Assembly: GCA_040768665.1 (NCBI GenBank)
Contig: JAXGMN010000009.1
Span: 310,001 to 374,000, forward strand
DNA length: 64,000 nt
Direction of reading: 5' to 3'
Source: JABWBD01 sp040768665
Lineage (GTDB): Bacteria; Planctomycetota; Planctomycetia; Pirellulales; Thermoguttaceae
Shown: piece after piece, positions 17,259 through 25,082 of the stretch
How positions within the stretch are numbered: position 1 is the first letter of the stretch
How the letters are laid out: each line of letters opens with the position of its first letter
Translations under genes and position numbers: made by a program
The notes under the pieces: generated by a model
Seen by the model: only the letters and a program-made list of their open reading frames with translations
Database searches by the model: none
What the model was told of the DNA's origin: nothing

Positions 17259-19871
17259 TCACAACCTCGGATCGACCGGCTCGCTCTCCAGAGCGAGAAC
17301 GCCAAACACGCACTCGTGAACCCGACGAAGCGGTTCACGCCGGACGAATCGTTCCAGGGCTTCGATTCCCAAGGCGAATTCCCGGAGGGCCAGGGACCGC
17401 TTCGTCGCCAGCCCCCGTTCCCGTAAGCGGGTCAAGTTCTCAGGAAAAGTGTACTCAGGACCGTAGATGATCCGCAGATACTCCCGACCCCGACACTTCA
17501 CCGCAGGTTGAGCGAGTCCCTTGGAGCCGCTTGCCGCAAAATCATGCGGCTTGACCACCATCCCCTCGCCGCCTTGCTCGGTTAGCTCCAACCACCACCG
17601 GCTGCCTTCTGCCTCGCTTTCGGGGTCGGCCAGATCGACAACCTTGTAGGGCGTCGGTAGCAACAGGCAGAGATCGTGACGGCAGATTGTTGCCAACGTC
17701 TCCATGTGCCAGACGTGGTTCTGGTCCGTGTGAACCTTGCCTTCGGTTGCCAGGAGATGGAACGGGGCGAGCTTCAGGTCATCGAGCGACTGCACCGGCC
17801 AGCAGTATTGCCGGTAAGCTTCAACGAACTTGCCAATCGCCTCGCACCGGTTCTCGAAACGCTGGAGGATGTCGGCGATGCCAACGCCACTCGCCGACTG
17901 CACCGAGGTTCCGTTCATCCGTTCCGCCGCCTGCCGCAGTGATTCAACGGTCTTAGGCAGTGATGTCCGCCCCGAAGCTCCCACGGCGGCGTACTGCGAC
18001 CGGAGAAGTTCCTGGGCCTTGGCGGACCACGGCATTAGCTCACAATCGAGGCACGCCCAAGTCGTCTGGAACTCTTCCCAAAAACCGCTGGCTTCCATCG
18101 CAGCCCGAATCCGAGCGAGGAATTGACGTTCCAGGCTGTCATCGCTAAAGAACCGCCGACCGGTACGGGTGTAGACGATTCCCGTTTCCCCGATCACGCC
18201 AAAACGCTGGCGAGCCGCCTCCTCATCCCGGCAAACGATGACCACGGCACGAGAGCCCATGTGCTTCTGCTCGCAGACGACCTTGGGAACTCCCTGCGAA
18301 CGATAGTACGAAAACGCTTCGGTCGGGTGCTCCAGAAAGCCGTCCTGGCTGGTCGTCTCGCACGGCGACATAGTAGGCGGCAGGTAGATCAGCCACTTGG
18401 GGTTGGCCGCAAACCGGCTCATCACCTCCAGGGCCGCCATGACGTTCTCTTCCCGGATCGTTACATTGGAGCGGAGTCGAGTGGAAATGATCCGCTTGCC
18501 GAGCACGTCATCGGCATCCAGAAGATCGTCAAGGATCTGCTGGCCGCTGAGCGCTGCGGTGCCGTCGTCTTTGGGCAGGAACGGGCGTGCGGGTTCGCAG
18601 TAGGTTCGGGCGGCGGGTACGGAAACGATCTCCCGCTCGGGCCAGCGAAGGGCGGTGAGCTTGCCGCCGAAGACGCAGCCGGTGTCGATGTTCGTCGTTC
18701 GGTTGAGCCATTCCGGCTCAGGGACCGGCGTGTGGCCGTACACGACGGTCGCCCGGCCCCGGTATTCCGCCGCCCAATTGTAGCGGATCGGCAGGCCAAA
18801 CTCGTCGGTCTCGCCCGTCGTCTCCCCGTAGAGGGCAAACTCCCGCACCTTACCCGAGCCTCGACCCTGCATCTGCTCCTTCATCCCAGCATGGGCGACC
18901 ACGAGTTTCCCGCCGTCGAGGACGAAGTGGCTCACCAGCCCATCGAGAAAGTCGGCTGCCTCTTTGACGAACTGCTGCTGAATGTCCTCGGGCAGAGCAT
19001 CCACTTCCGCCACAGACTGGGCCAATCCGTGTTTCACCTGCACGTCCCGCCCCTGGAGCTTCCGCATGAACTTCATGTCGTGGTTGCCGGGAACGCAAAG
19101 GGCAAGGCCGTCAGCGACCATGTTGCGGACGAGCCGCAAGGTGTCGAGAATCCTCGGGCCACGATCCACCAAGTCGCCCAGGAAGAGCACCTTCCGACCC
19201 TCGGGATGCCGGTACAACTGGTTCCCCCACACGGAGTCTTCTTTCCGCTGGACCGGTTCATAGCCCAGCTTGACGAGCAGGGACTTCAGTTCATCGCAGC
19301 AGCCGTGCAGGTCGCCGATGATGTCAAACGGGCCGTGCTCGTCCCGCTTGTCGTTCCACAAGGGCACTCGCTGGATGCTGGCTGCCTCGACCTCCTCGGG
19401 CGTTTCGAAGATGAACACGTGCGAGAAGCCCTCCCGCTTGAGTCCTCGGATCGACCGGCGCAACTGCGACCGCTGCTGGCGGATCACATGCGGCCCGAAA
19501 TCTCGGTCCTCCCGGTTGCGGTTTCGCTCCTGGCAGATCTTCTCCGGTAGGTCGAACACGAGGGCCACTGGCAGACAGTGGTGTTCCCGAGCGAGGCTGA
19601 CCAGCGGCTTGCGGGCCTCGGGCTGGACGTTCGTGGCGTCCACGACGGTGAGATGGCCCAGGGCCAACCGCTTGCGGGCGATGAAGTGCAGTAACTCGAA
19701 TGCCTCGTTGGTCACGGCTTGGTCGTTCTCGTCGTCGCAGACCATGCCTCGGCAGGCATCCGACGAAAGCACCTCGGTCAGCCGAAAATGCTTCCGAGCG
19801 AACGTGCTCTTCCCGGAACCGCTCGGGCCGATGAGGATCACGAGAGACAAGTTGGGAATGCTGATCGCCAT
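17259..19871 (-). CDS. pnkp: Polynucleotide kinase-phosphatase-RNA ligase Pnkp
   Basis: The protein has 870 residues, the length of the characterised bacterial Pnkp. It has three modules. The N-terminal 5'-OH polynucleotide kinase (about 1-170) has Walker A GPSGSGKS at 15-22. The central metallophosphoesterase (about 180-430) has DIIGDLHGCCDE, LGDLVDRGP and VPGNHDMKF, and removes 2',3'-cyclic phosphate or 3'-phosphate. The C-terminal nucleotidyltransferase/ligase domain has the adenylated Lys in KHMGSRAVV. In studied bacteria it forms a complex with Hen1 that repairs cleaved RNA and 2'-O-methylates the break. Hen1 is encoded at the head of the same operon. No damage is seen. Confidence 0.96.
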   Translation of the reverse strand: MAISIPNLSLVILIGPSGSGKSTFARKHFRLTEVLSSDACRGMVCDDENDQAVTNEAFELLHFIARKRLALGHLTVVDATNVQPEARKPLVSLAREHHCLPVALVFDLPEKICQERNRNREDRDFGPHVIRQQRSQLRRSIRGLKREGFSHVFIFETPEEVEAASIQRVPLWNDKRDEHGPFDIIGDLHGCCDELKSLLVKLGYEPVQRKEDSVWGNQLYRHPEGRKVLFLGDLVDRGPRILDTLRLVRNMVADGLALCVPGNHDMKFMRKLQGRDVQVKHGLAQSVAEVDALPEDIQQQFVKEAADFLDGLVSHFVLDGGKLVVAHAGMKEQMQGRGSGKVREFALYGETTGETDEFGLPIRYNWAAEYRGRATVVYGHTPVPEPEWLNRTTNIDTGCVFGGKLTALRWPEREIVSVPAARTYCEPARPFLPKDDGTAALSGQQILDDLLDADDVLGKRIISTRLRSNVTIREENVMAALEVMSRFAANPKWLIYLPPTMSPCETTSQDGFLEHPTEAFSYYRSQGVPKVVCEQKHMGSRAVVIVCRDEEAARQRFGVIGETGIVYTRTGRRFFSDDSLERQFLARIRAAMEASGFWEEFQTTWACLDCELMPWSAKAQELLRSQYAAVGASGRTSLPKTVESLRQAAERMNGTSVQSASGVGIADILQRFENRCEAIGKFVEAYRQYCWPVQSLDDLKLAPFHLLATEGKVHTDQNHVWHMETLATICRHDLCLLLPTPYKVVDLADPESEAEGSRWWLELTEQGGEGMVVKPHDFAASGSKGLAQPAVKCRGREYLRIIYGPEYTFPENLTRLRERGLATKRSLALREFALGIEALERFVRREPLRRVHECVFGVLALESEPVDPRL

Positions 19872-19879
19872 GAACGTTC

Positions 19880-20650
19880 CTACGGAGCCTCCTCGGCAGC
19901 GATGATTTGTCGGATGAACTCGTCATAAGCCTCTTTCATCGGGAGTTCAACCTGTCGGTGAACCCGCCTGCGGCGTGCCAGCACCTTCTGGCCGGTCTTC
20001 GGGTTCTCAGCTTCTCGCTCATATTCCTCCCAGTAAAGGCCCGACCCTCGCTTTTGCCAGCGGGGCAGATCGTTGTAGTTGATTCCGTGCTGGAAGAGCA
20101 GTTCGTTCTTCTCGCCCGTCGTGAGCCCTTTGACCGCCGCCGTGGCCTCGGCCACGCTCTTGCCGTCCTTGCGAACGCACCAGTAGCAGTGGGAGTTCAA
20201 GGCATTGCGATGGGCGTCCTCGCTGCGCCAGCGGAAGTAGTCGATCACCAGATCAATGCCGGGAAGCTGCGAGATCCGGCAGTCGAAGCAAGCGACATCG
20301 CCCAAGACGAGCGAGAACTTGGCACTGGCTTCCCCGGCGAGGAGCGAGATCAGTTTGCGCAGCTTGCGGTTGTAGCGGTCCTCAGCCTGGGCAAGCAGAA
20401 GCGAAATCTCGTCGCTCTCGGTGTAGCCGTAGATCACCTTGAACCCACAGCCCATCAGGTGCTCCACCGTGTCGAGCATCATGTCACGGAACTTCGGGTC
20501 GAACGGGGCCTCGATCGGGTGAACCTCCTTGGTCAGCCGAGTGAACCCACGGCCGTCCAACCGGGCGACCATCCAGAGCCCCGGCAGAACGCACTGGTCG
20601 TGCGCCGTTTCGAACACTCGCATTCGGTCATCCAAATCGTCAAACTTCAT
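19880..20650 (-). CDS. Thg1-like 3'-5' RNA polymerase (tRNA-His guanylyltransferase family)
   Basis: The protein has 256 residues. Catalytic-palm motifs of the Thg1 family are present: ARLDGRGFTRL (metal Asp32) and GYTESDEISLLL (Asp80-Glu81), and later HGINYNDLPRWQKRGSGLYW, the family's C-terminal region. Thg1-like proteins add nucleotides in the reverse 3'-5' direction and, in bacteria, repair 5'-truncated tRNAs. Its place between a P-loop kinase and Pnkp (8-base gap) supports a role in 5'-end rebuilding before ligation. Bacterial Thg1-like genes are uncommon, and linkage to Pnkp-Hen1 is notable. Confidence 0.92.
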   Translation of the reverse strand: MKFDDLDDRMRVFETAHDQCVLPGLWMVARLDGRGFTRLTKEVHPIEAPFDPKFRDMMLDTVEHLMGCGFKVIYGYTESDEISLLLAQAEDRYNRKLRKLISLLAGEASAKFSLVLGDVACFDCRISQLPGIDLVIDYFRWRSEDAHRNALNSHCYWCVRKDGKSVAEATAAVKGLTTGEKNELLFQHGINYNDLPRWQKRGSGLYWEEYEREAENPKTGQKVLARRRRVHRQVELPMKEAYDEFIRQIIAAEEAP

Positions 20651-21089
20651 CCGACCACCTTTCGATCACGAACCGGCCCTCCTCGGCAATCCGCACATAG
20701 TGAAGCTCATCAAAGCCTTCGTTCAGGCTGGGCAATTCCAGTCTTTTGTACGTGCCCAGCAGTCCCACTAGCGGAATCTGTTGGTTTTCGCAACGGCCTT
20801 CGTTCCGGGCCTTGCACTCCTCGATGCTGGATTGAAGGTAGTACCCGACGACACGGAAGCGTGCTGCCTTGGCGGCTTCGATGTACCGCTGCCGCTCCTC
20901 TCTAACGGGGTTGGTGTTGTCGATCACAAACGGTTGCTGCGTCTCCAGGCAGACTTGCATGAAACGCATCTCCCGGTGCCGGGTCTTGAGCAGGTCGAGG
21001 CTGATCCTGACGTGCGTGCTGAAGAACCGCTCCCGATAGAACGTTGTCTTGCCCGAGGCTTGCACGCCGATGAAGATCACTGCTTCCAT
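20640..21089 (-). CDS. Small P-loop polynucleotide kinase-like protein
   Basis: The protein has 149 residues from ATG 21089. Walker A is GVQASGKTT (about 7-15), followed by ISLDLLKTRHRE and VIDNTNPVREERQRYIEAAK, the pattern of the AAA_33/T4-PNK-type kinases that phosphorylate RNA or small molecules. It lacks a phosphatase domain. It overlaps the Thg1 start by 11 bases and follows the RlaP-type gene by 13 bases, so it is part of the RNA-repair operon and is a likely 5'-OH RNA end kinase. Confidence 0.85.
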   Translation of the reverse strand: MEAVIFIGVQASGKTTFYRERFFSTHVRISLDLLKTRHREMRFMQVCLETQQPFVIDNTNPVREERQRYIEAAKAARFRVVGYYLQSSIEECKARNEGRCENQQIPLVGLLGTYKRLELPSLNEGFDELHYVRIAEEGRFVIERWSDEV

Positions 21090-21102
21090 TCCAGGTGCTC
21101 CA

Positions 21103-21879
21103 TCAATTTCCGCATACCGGCATCTGCCGCTCTTGTAGCCGCAGTCGCACCAAGAGAGCGTGCAGAGCGTCTGCGCCCCGAGGGGTTTCGGGAAGGCAAC
21201 TCGCCTCAAACGCCCCTTGCAGTTCTCCACGAAGCCGTTCGTATTCTCGCTGATAAGCGGCGAGGTCCGCCTCGCTCAGGCGTTCCTTCTCCGAGCCCGC
21301 CTGTTTACGCTCGATCAACTCGGGGACGTAGGGGAGCTTCGCCCACTCGTTGAGCCGCCCGAGGTTCGCCTCGACCGTGCCTGTCCGCATGAGGTGAATC
21401 CCGGTCAAGAGCACCCGGTAGACGTAGAGCAAGGGCTTGACCCTGGGCGGGTTCTCCTTCGCAAGGAGCTTCCACTGGGTCTCGGCGAAGCCCAAGTAGT
21501 GATGGGCGTGGTGCCGGGTCAGGCAGTCGGCCGCAATCGCCTTGAGTTCCTCGTGCTCGGGCGTCGTGTGAAGGACGAGGGGAGAAAGCACCTGTTCCAG
21601 CACGTAGCCGTTCTTCTTGAGCATAAGGCCGAAGAACTTCTTGGCGTCGTGCGTCACCAGATCGATCTCCAGCCCGTCGTGGATTCCCGACTTTTGGACC
21701 GTCTCCATCCCAGCCTTGAGGCCGACGACGTGTTCGAGGGGTAGGAGATGCACGCCCCGAAGATCGAAGTCGGAGTCCGTCGAGGCGAAGCCGTAGAGGT
21801 GCGCCCCGCTGATCGTGACAAACACGAGCGGAAACGGATGACCCTCAACATGCTTTTGCAGGCGTGGATCGAACTTCAT
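21103..21879 (-). CDS. RlaP-type RNA-repair nucleotidyltransferase
   Basis: The protein has 258 residues. The polymerase-beta-fold signature ISGAHLYGFASTDSDFDLRG lies at about 23-42, with the Asp pair for metal binding at 37 and 39 and a helical C-terminal part. This is the family annotated as RNA-repair-pathway DNA polymerase beta superfamily protein (RlaP), often next to Pnkp-Hen1 or RNA ligases. Nucleotide transfer to RNA ends or to the repair enzymes is presumed, not shown. The start ATG overlaps the TGA of the preceding crystallin-J1-like frame. Confidence 0.88.
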   Translation of the reverse strand: MKFDPRLQKHVEGHPFPLVFVTISGAHLYGFASTDSDFDLRGVHLLPLEHVVGLKAGMETVQKSGIHDGLEIDLVTHDAKKFFGLMLKKNGYVLEQVLSPLVLHTTPEHEELKAIAADCLTRHHAHHYLGFAETQWKLLAKENPPRVKPLLYVYRVLLTGIHLMRTGTVEANLGRLNEWAKLPYVPELIERKQAGSEKERLSEADLAAYQREYERLRGELQGAFEASCLPETPRGADALHALLVRLRLQERQMPVCGN

Positions 21880-22263
21880 TGGTCTTCACAGCCCTCTTGC
21901 CGCAATCGAAACTCGTGGACCACCTCGATGGGGCCGACGATGGCCTCGTTGAACCGCTCCAACTCCTCGGCCGCAATCCAATTCGGCGTGCTCTCGGGAT
22001 CCCACCGTATGGATTTCGAAGCGGCTGATGTAGTCCTGACGCACCTGGAAGCGAAGGACATAGCCGACATGCCCCGAGTTCGAATCTTTGGCGTTCCAGT
22101 CCCGAGCGATCTGGACTGCGTATTCTTCAAATAGGACCGGGTAGAAAATCGGCTGCCAGGACAGCCGGGGAGGAAACCTACCCCCGCCAGATTCCCGGAT
22201 CAGATCCAGTTCCTGCTGCCCGACCGGACGGAAGAGCGTTACGGTGGCTTCAGTCTGTGGCAT
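21876..22263 (-). pseudogene. ADP-ribosylation/crystallin-J1-like protein, frameshifted
   Basis: The frame from ATG 22263 reads TLFRPVGQQELDLIRESGGG and PIFYPVLFEEYAVQIARDWN, then YVLRFQVRQDYISRFEIHTVG, a compact family usually annotated ADP-ribosylation/crystallin J1. At about 21996-22003 the frame is lost. In the next frame the missing end continues as PESTPNWIAAEELERFNEAI and ends VHEFRLRQEGCEDQ at 21876. A single base is missing in a GGGATCCC context. Apart from this it would be about 129 residues and perfectly coupled to its neighbours, so this is either the one decayed operon member or a sequencing error. Confidence 0.78.
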
Positions 22264-23209
22264 CGTGCCCTGCCTCCGCAGCCCAGCGCCGTACCTTGAT
22301 CAGAAACCGGTTGGCCTTCTCGTAGTCGGGGCGATCCGGCAACGACGTTTTCTGGAACGCCTTGTCGAACTCCTCATGCAGGCTGCGCCGCCACTGGTCC
22401 ACTTCTTCCCAGGGCATCTCGCCTCGTTTGATGGCCAACAGCCTTTCTCGGTGTTCCTCGACCCGCACAGGCACGAATCCCTCTTGCAGCACGGTCGTGC
22501 CGGAGATCAAAAGCCGGATCAGGTGCATCACGTGCTTCCACTTCACCTCCCCGTGGTTGCGGACGTGGGCCTGCATCCGCTTGAACTGCGACATCACGTA
22601 GCCGTTGTAGGTCTGATAGACGATGCGGGAGAGGAAGGCCGTCCGCATGGCGAGCAGTTCTTCGGCCAGCGGCGTGACCAGTTCCACCAGCGGCGTGAAG
22701 AGGCACTCCAGCACGTTGGGGTTCGCCTTCAAGGCCAGGACGAGAAACTTCTGGATTTCCCAATAAACCTCCTGCGTGTCGTCGTTTTCCAGTTGTTCAG
22801 GGACGCAGTAGAGCGACCAGTGCAGATCGGCAGGCGGTACGTAGATGCCCCGCCGATCTGTATCGGACTCGGCATGGTCCACTCCATAGGCCCTCGACCC
22901 GATCACGCAACGGTAAATCACCCGCTCGTACAAGTTGCTTTGCTTCGTGGCAAGCTCGGTGTTTCCGATCTCGCCCTCCTTGTACTTGGCCAAGGACACG
23001 ATCTCCCCCTTGGCGAGAGTATCCTCCACGCCATCGAGGAAGCGGACTCGATAGGAACCCTCGGGATCACTCGGCGAGCGCACGACGACTCCGACTGCAC
23101 CCATGGGATGCAGAACCCTGCCTCCGTCCGCCATCACGTCTCGAAGCGTCACGACCTGCGTGCCGACTGAGAAGATCAGACATTCGTGAAAATGGACTCG
23201 ATCAGCCAT
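22250..23209 (-). CDS. Nucleotidyltransferase (polymerase-beta fold) with N-terminal beta domain
   Basis: The protein has 319 residues. Residues 1-85 form a beta-rich region (VGVVVRSPSDPEGSYRVRFLDG). A nucleotidyltransferase core then shows RCVIGSRAYGVDHAESDTDRRGIYV (about 98-122) with the family GSxAYG and SDxDxxG motifs. A helical C-terminal part includes AMRTAFLSRIVYQTYNGYVMSQFKRM. It is a second RlaP-like enzyme in the same operon, longer than the one downstream. It overlaps the crystallin-J1-like gene by 14 bases. The substrate is unknown; action on RNA ends is inferred from context. Confidence 0.85.
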   Translation of the reverse strand: MADRVHFHECLIFSVGTQVVTLRDVMADGGRVLHPMGAVGVVVRSPSDPEGSYRVRFLDGVEDTLAKGEIVSLAKYKEGEIGNTELATKQSNLYERVIYRCVIGSRAYGVDHAESDTDRRGIYVPPADLHWSLYCVPEQLENDDTQEVYWEIQKFLVLALKANPNVLECLFTPLVELVTPLAEELLAMRTAFLSRIVYQTYNGYVMSQFKRMQAHVRNHGEVKWKHVMHLIRLLISGTTVLQEGFVPVRVEEHRERLLAIKRGEMPWEEVDQWRRSLHEEFDKAFQKTSLPDRPDYEKANRFLIKVRRWAAEAGHDATD

Positions 23210-23223
23210 GGGAGACGCCTACT

Positions 23224-24345
23224 CTAACGGTTTGTAGGTTCATGAAGCACAAGCTGATGAGCTTCGGCCCAGGTCGGCGGTTCGCACTTGTCGGCAAGCT
23301 CACGGATGACGTTCTCGGGAACCGACCGTTCCCGTCGCTTGTTCTGAGCGAGGATCACGGGCATGGGAGGTTCAACGTACACGATCTCGATACGGGCCTT
23401 ATAGTCGGCAAACAAGTCGATCCAACGCTGCCGGGTTTGGCGCAGCAGGTTCGTGGCGCTAAAGGCGAAAGGTTCGCCCGAGCGAAGTACTTCACGGCAG
23501 CGTTCTCGGGCGAGTTGGATGACATCTCCCTGGTTGCCGGTCGCCTCGACCTGAAGTTCCGCACGGATGTCGTCGAGCGAGACCACGGGCAGGTGGGGGT
23601 GATTTCTCGCCAGCCACGTATCCTTGCCGCTGCCGGGAATGCCCGACATGACCGTCACGGTGGAGCGGTATTGCTCGTGGGGAACATAGTGGAGGTCCGG
23701 TTCCCGCTGGCGATAAAACACAAACCGGGCATGGTCGTTGGCGAAGGGATAAGGCTGCTCGAAGCAACCGTTCTCCTCGGCGACCATCTTCCAGAGGTGC
23801 AGGTTTTCCTCGGGACGCCCCATGTCGGCCGTACTGCGGCCACGGGTGTCGGCCAAGGCGAACAAGTAGAGCAACCTGTTGCAGACCCACCAGGAAAGCG
23901 AGACAACTTCGTGAGTCGGATTGGGTTTTTCCAGGAGGAAAGCCGGACGGCCGTGGAACCGGACCAGCCGGGCGATTTCCTCCCGAGTCGCCAGACCGCA
24001 GCCCAGGTCTCGCAGCACCGAACGGGCGAGGTGCTCCCCTTTGACGCCATGCTTGGGCGAGGTAATCCGTCCGGTGCCGGGATCGACCTGCGAGGTGAGG
24101 GCTTTACCGGAATCGTGGAAGAGGCCCGTGAAGATCAGGACCGTTCTTTCGTGGGCGGTCAGCTTGGCCCATTCCTCAAGCTCGGGCAACTGGGCGCAGA
24201 CCATCTGCGTGTGAGTCCAGACATTCCCTTCGCTGTGCCACCCGGCGTCCTGCTGACACTCGGCCATCGCTCGACACCAGGGCTGGGCGCTGGCCCAAGC
24301 CAGGATCTCATCGACGGATGTTTGGGACAACTCGTTCCATGTCAT
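23224..24345 (-). CDS. HD-domain and polynucleotide kinase fusion
   Basis: The protein has 373 residues from ATG 24345, which overlaps the RNA ligase stop (ATGA). The N-terminal HD phosphohydrolase domain (about 40-170) has WTHTQM, GLFHDSGK and a closing Asp near ALADTRG. The C-terminal P-loop kinase (about 228-373) has SGIPGSGKDTWLARN and VSLDDIRAEL. The HD part could remove phosphate from 2',3'-cyclic or 3'-phosphate ends and the kinase could phosphorylate 5'-OH ends, making it a one-protein end-healing enzyme analogous to T4 Pnkp but with an HD instead of a HAD phosphatase. This reading is inference from domains and context. Confidence 0.87.
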   Translation of the reverse strand: MTWNELSQTSVDEILAWASAQPWCRAMAECQQDAGWHSEGNVWTHTQMVCAQLPELEEWAKLTAHERTVLIFTGLFHDSGKALTSQVDPGTGRITSPKHGVKGEHLARSVLRDLGCGLATREEIARLVRFHGRPAFLLEKPNPTHEVVSLSWWVCNRLLYLFALADTRGRSTADMGRPEENLHLWKMVAEENGCFEQPYPFANDHARFVFYRQREPDLHYVPHEQYRSTVTVMSGIPGSGKDTWLARNHPHLPVVSLDDIRAELQVEATGNQGDVIQLARERCREVLRSGEPFAFSATNLLRQTRQRWIDLFADYKARIEIVYVEPPMPVILAQNKRRERSVPENVIRELADKCEPPTWAEAHQLVLHEPTNR

Positions 24346-25082
24346 GACCAGATATCCGCTCCATCCTTGAGGAGATTGGGCACCATCGCTTGGTGCTGCC
24401 AATGCTCGCTCTGCTTCACCTTTTCAACGAACTCGGGTCGCACGAACTTTGCCCGGCCCGTCACCTCGCCTGCCGCCTCCGTCCGCAAGTACAAGCCTTC
24501 CATCAGGTGATCCACCCGCTTCGTCACCGGGTTCTCAAAATGACTGTCAAACTGGGACGGTCCAATCAGTTTGCCGAGGTGGTCTCGGGTCACGGTTCCC
24601 CTGTGAAGGACCGGGACGGTCTCAATCCCTGCTCCCTCCAGCAACGCCATTCGTCGTTCCAGACTCAGGAATGCTTCGTTCTGCTTGTCGTAGATGTCGA
24701 ACTCAAAGAAGTAATGAGGAAGCTGTCGGTAGTGAAGCGAGTGCCGGGCGTAGACCCATTCGCCGAACAGGATGAACTGGCTCTCCAGGCAGTCCTCCAG
24801 GTCAGGGCGCTTCACCGACGCCCATTGTTTGAACAGATCGTATTGAGGGTGCATCCCCTCGGTAATCAGGTGGCCTCGGCACTGAAGGACCATCTGGCCG
24901 CCCGAGGTGAAATGGATGCCGACGTTCGTGCCGTCGATCTTCTCCTCGACGATGAGCGACTCATCGGCGATGAAACACTGCGAATCGGCTTCGTTCATGT
25001 GCTTGTCATCGTCCGTGCCCCTGGAGCCGAAGAGATGCGGAGTCCTCGGGTACTTGACGAAATCATCTCGGGAACTACCCAT
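24342..25082 (-). CDS. ATP-dependent RNA ligase family protein
   Basis: The protein has 246 residues. Nucleotidyltransferase motifs are motif I EEKIDGTNVG (Lys48 as the adenylated residue), motif III ILFGEWVYARHS, motif IV MEGLYLR and motif V GRAKFVRPEF. This fits the Rnl/T4-Rnl2-like or DraRnl group that seals 5'-phosphate and 3'-OH RNA ends. It lies between Hen1 (8-base overlap) and the HD-kinase (ATGA overlap), so healing and sealing proteins are encoded in order. It is separate from the ligase domain of Pnkp, giving the operon two ligases. Confidence 0.9.
   Translation of the reverse strand: MGSSRDDFVKYPRTPHLFGSRGTDDDKHMNEADSQCFIADESLIVEEKIDGTNVGIHFTSGGQMVLQCRGHLITEGMHPQYDLFKQWASVKRPDLEDCLESQFILFGEWVYARHSLHYRQLPHYFFEFDIYDKQNEAFLSLERRMALLEGAGIETVPVLHRGTVTRDHLGKLIGPSQFDSHFENPVTKRVDHLMEGLYLRTEAAGEVTGRAKFVRPEFVEKVKQSEHWQHQAMVPNLLKDGADIWS

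Noticed and set aside
18123..19550. 475-codon plus-strand ORF across the Pnkp gene
   Set aside because: It is antisense to a clear 870-residue Pnkp with all catalytic motifs; no start signal or domain of its own.
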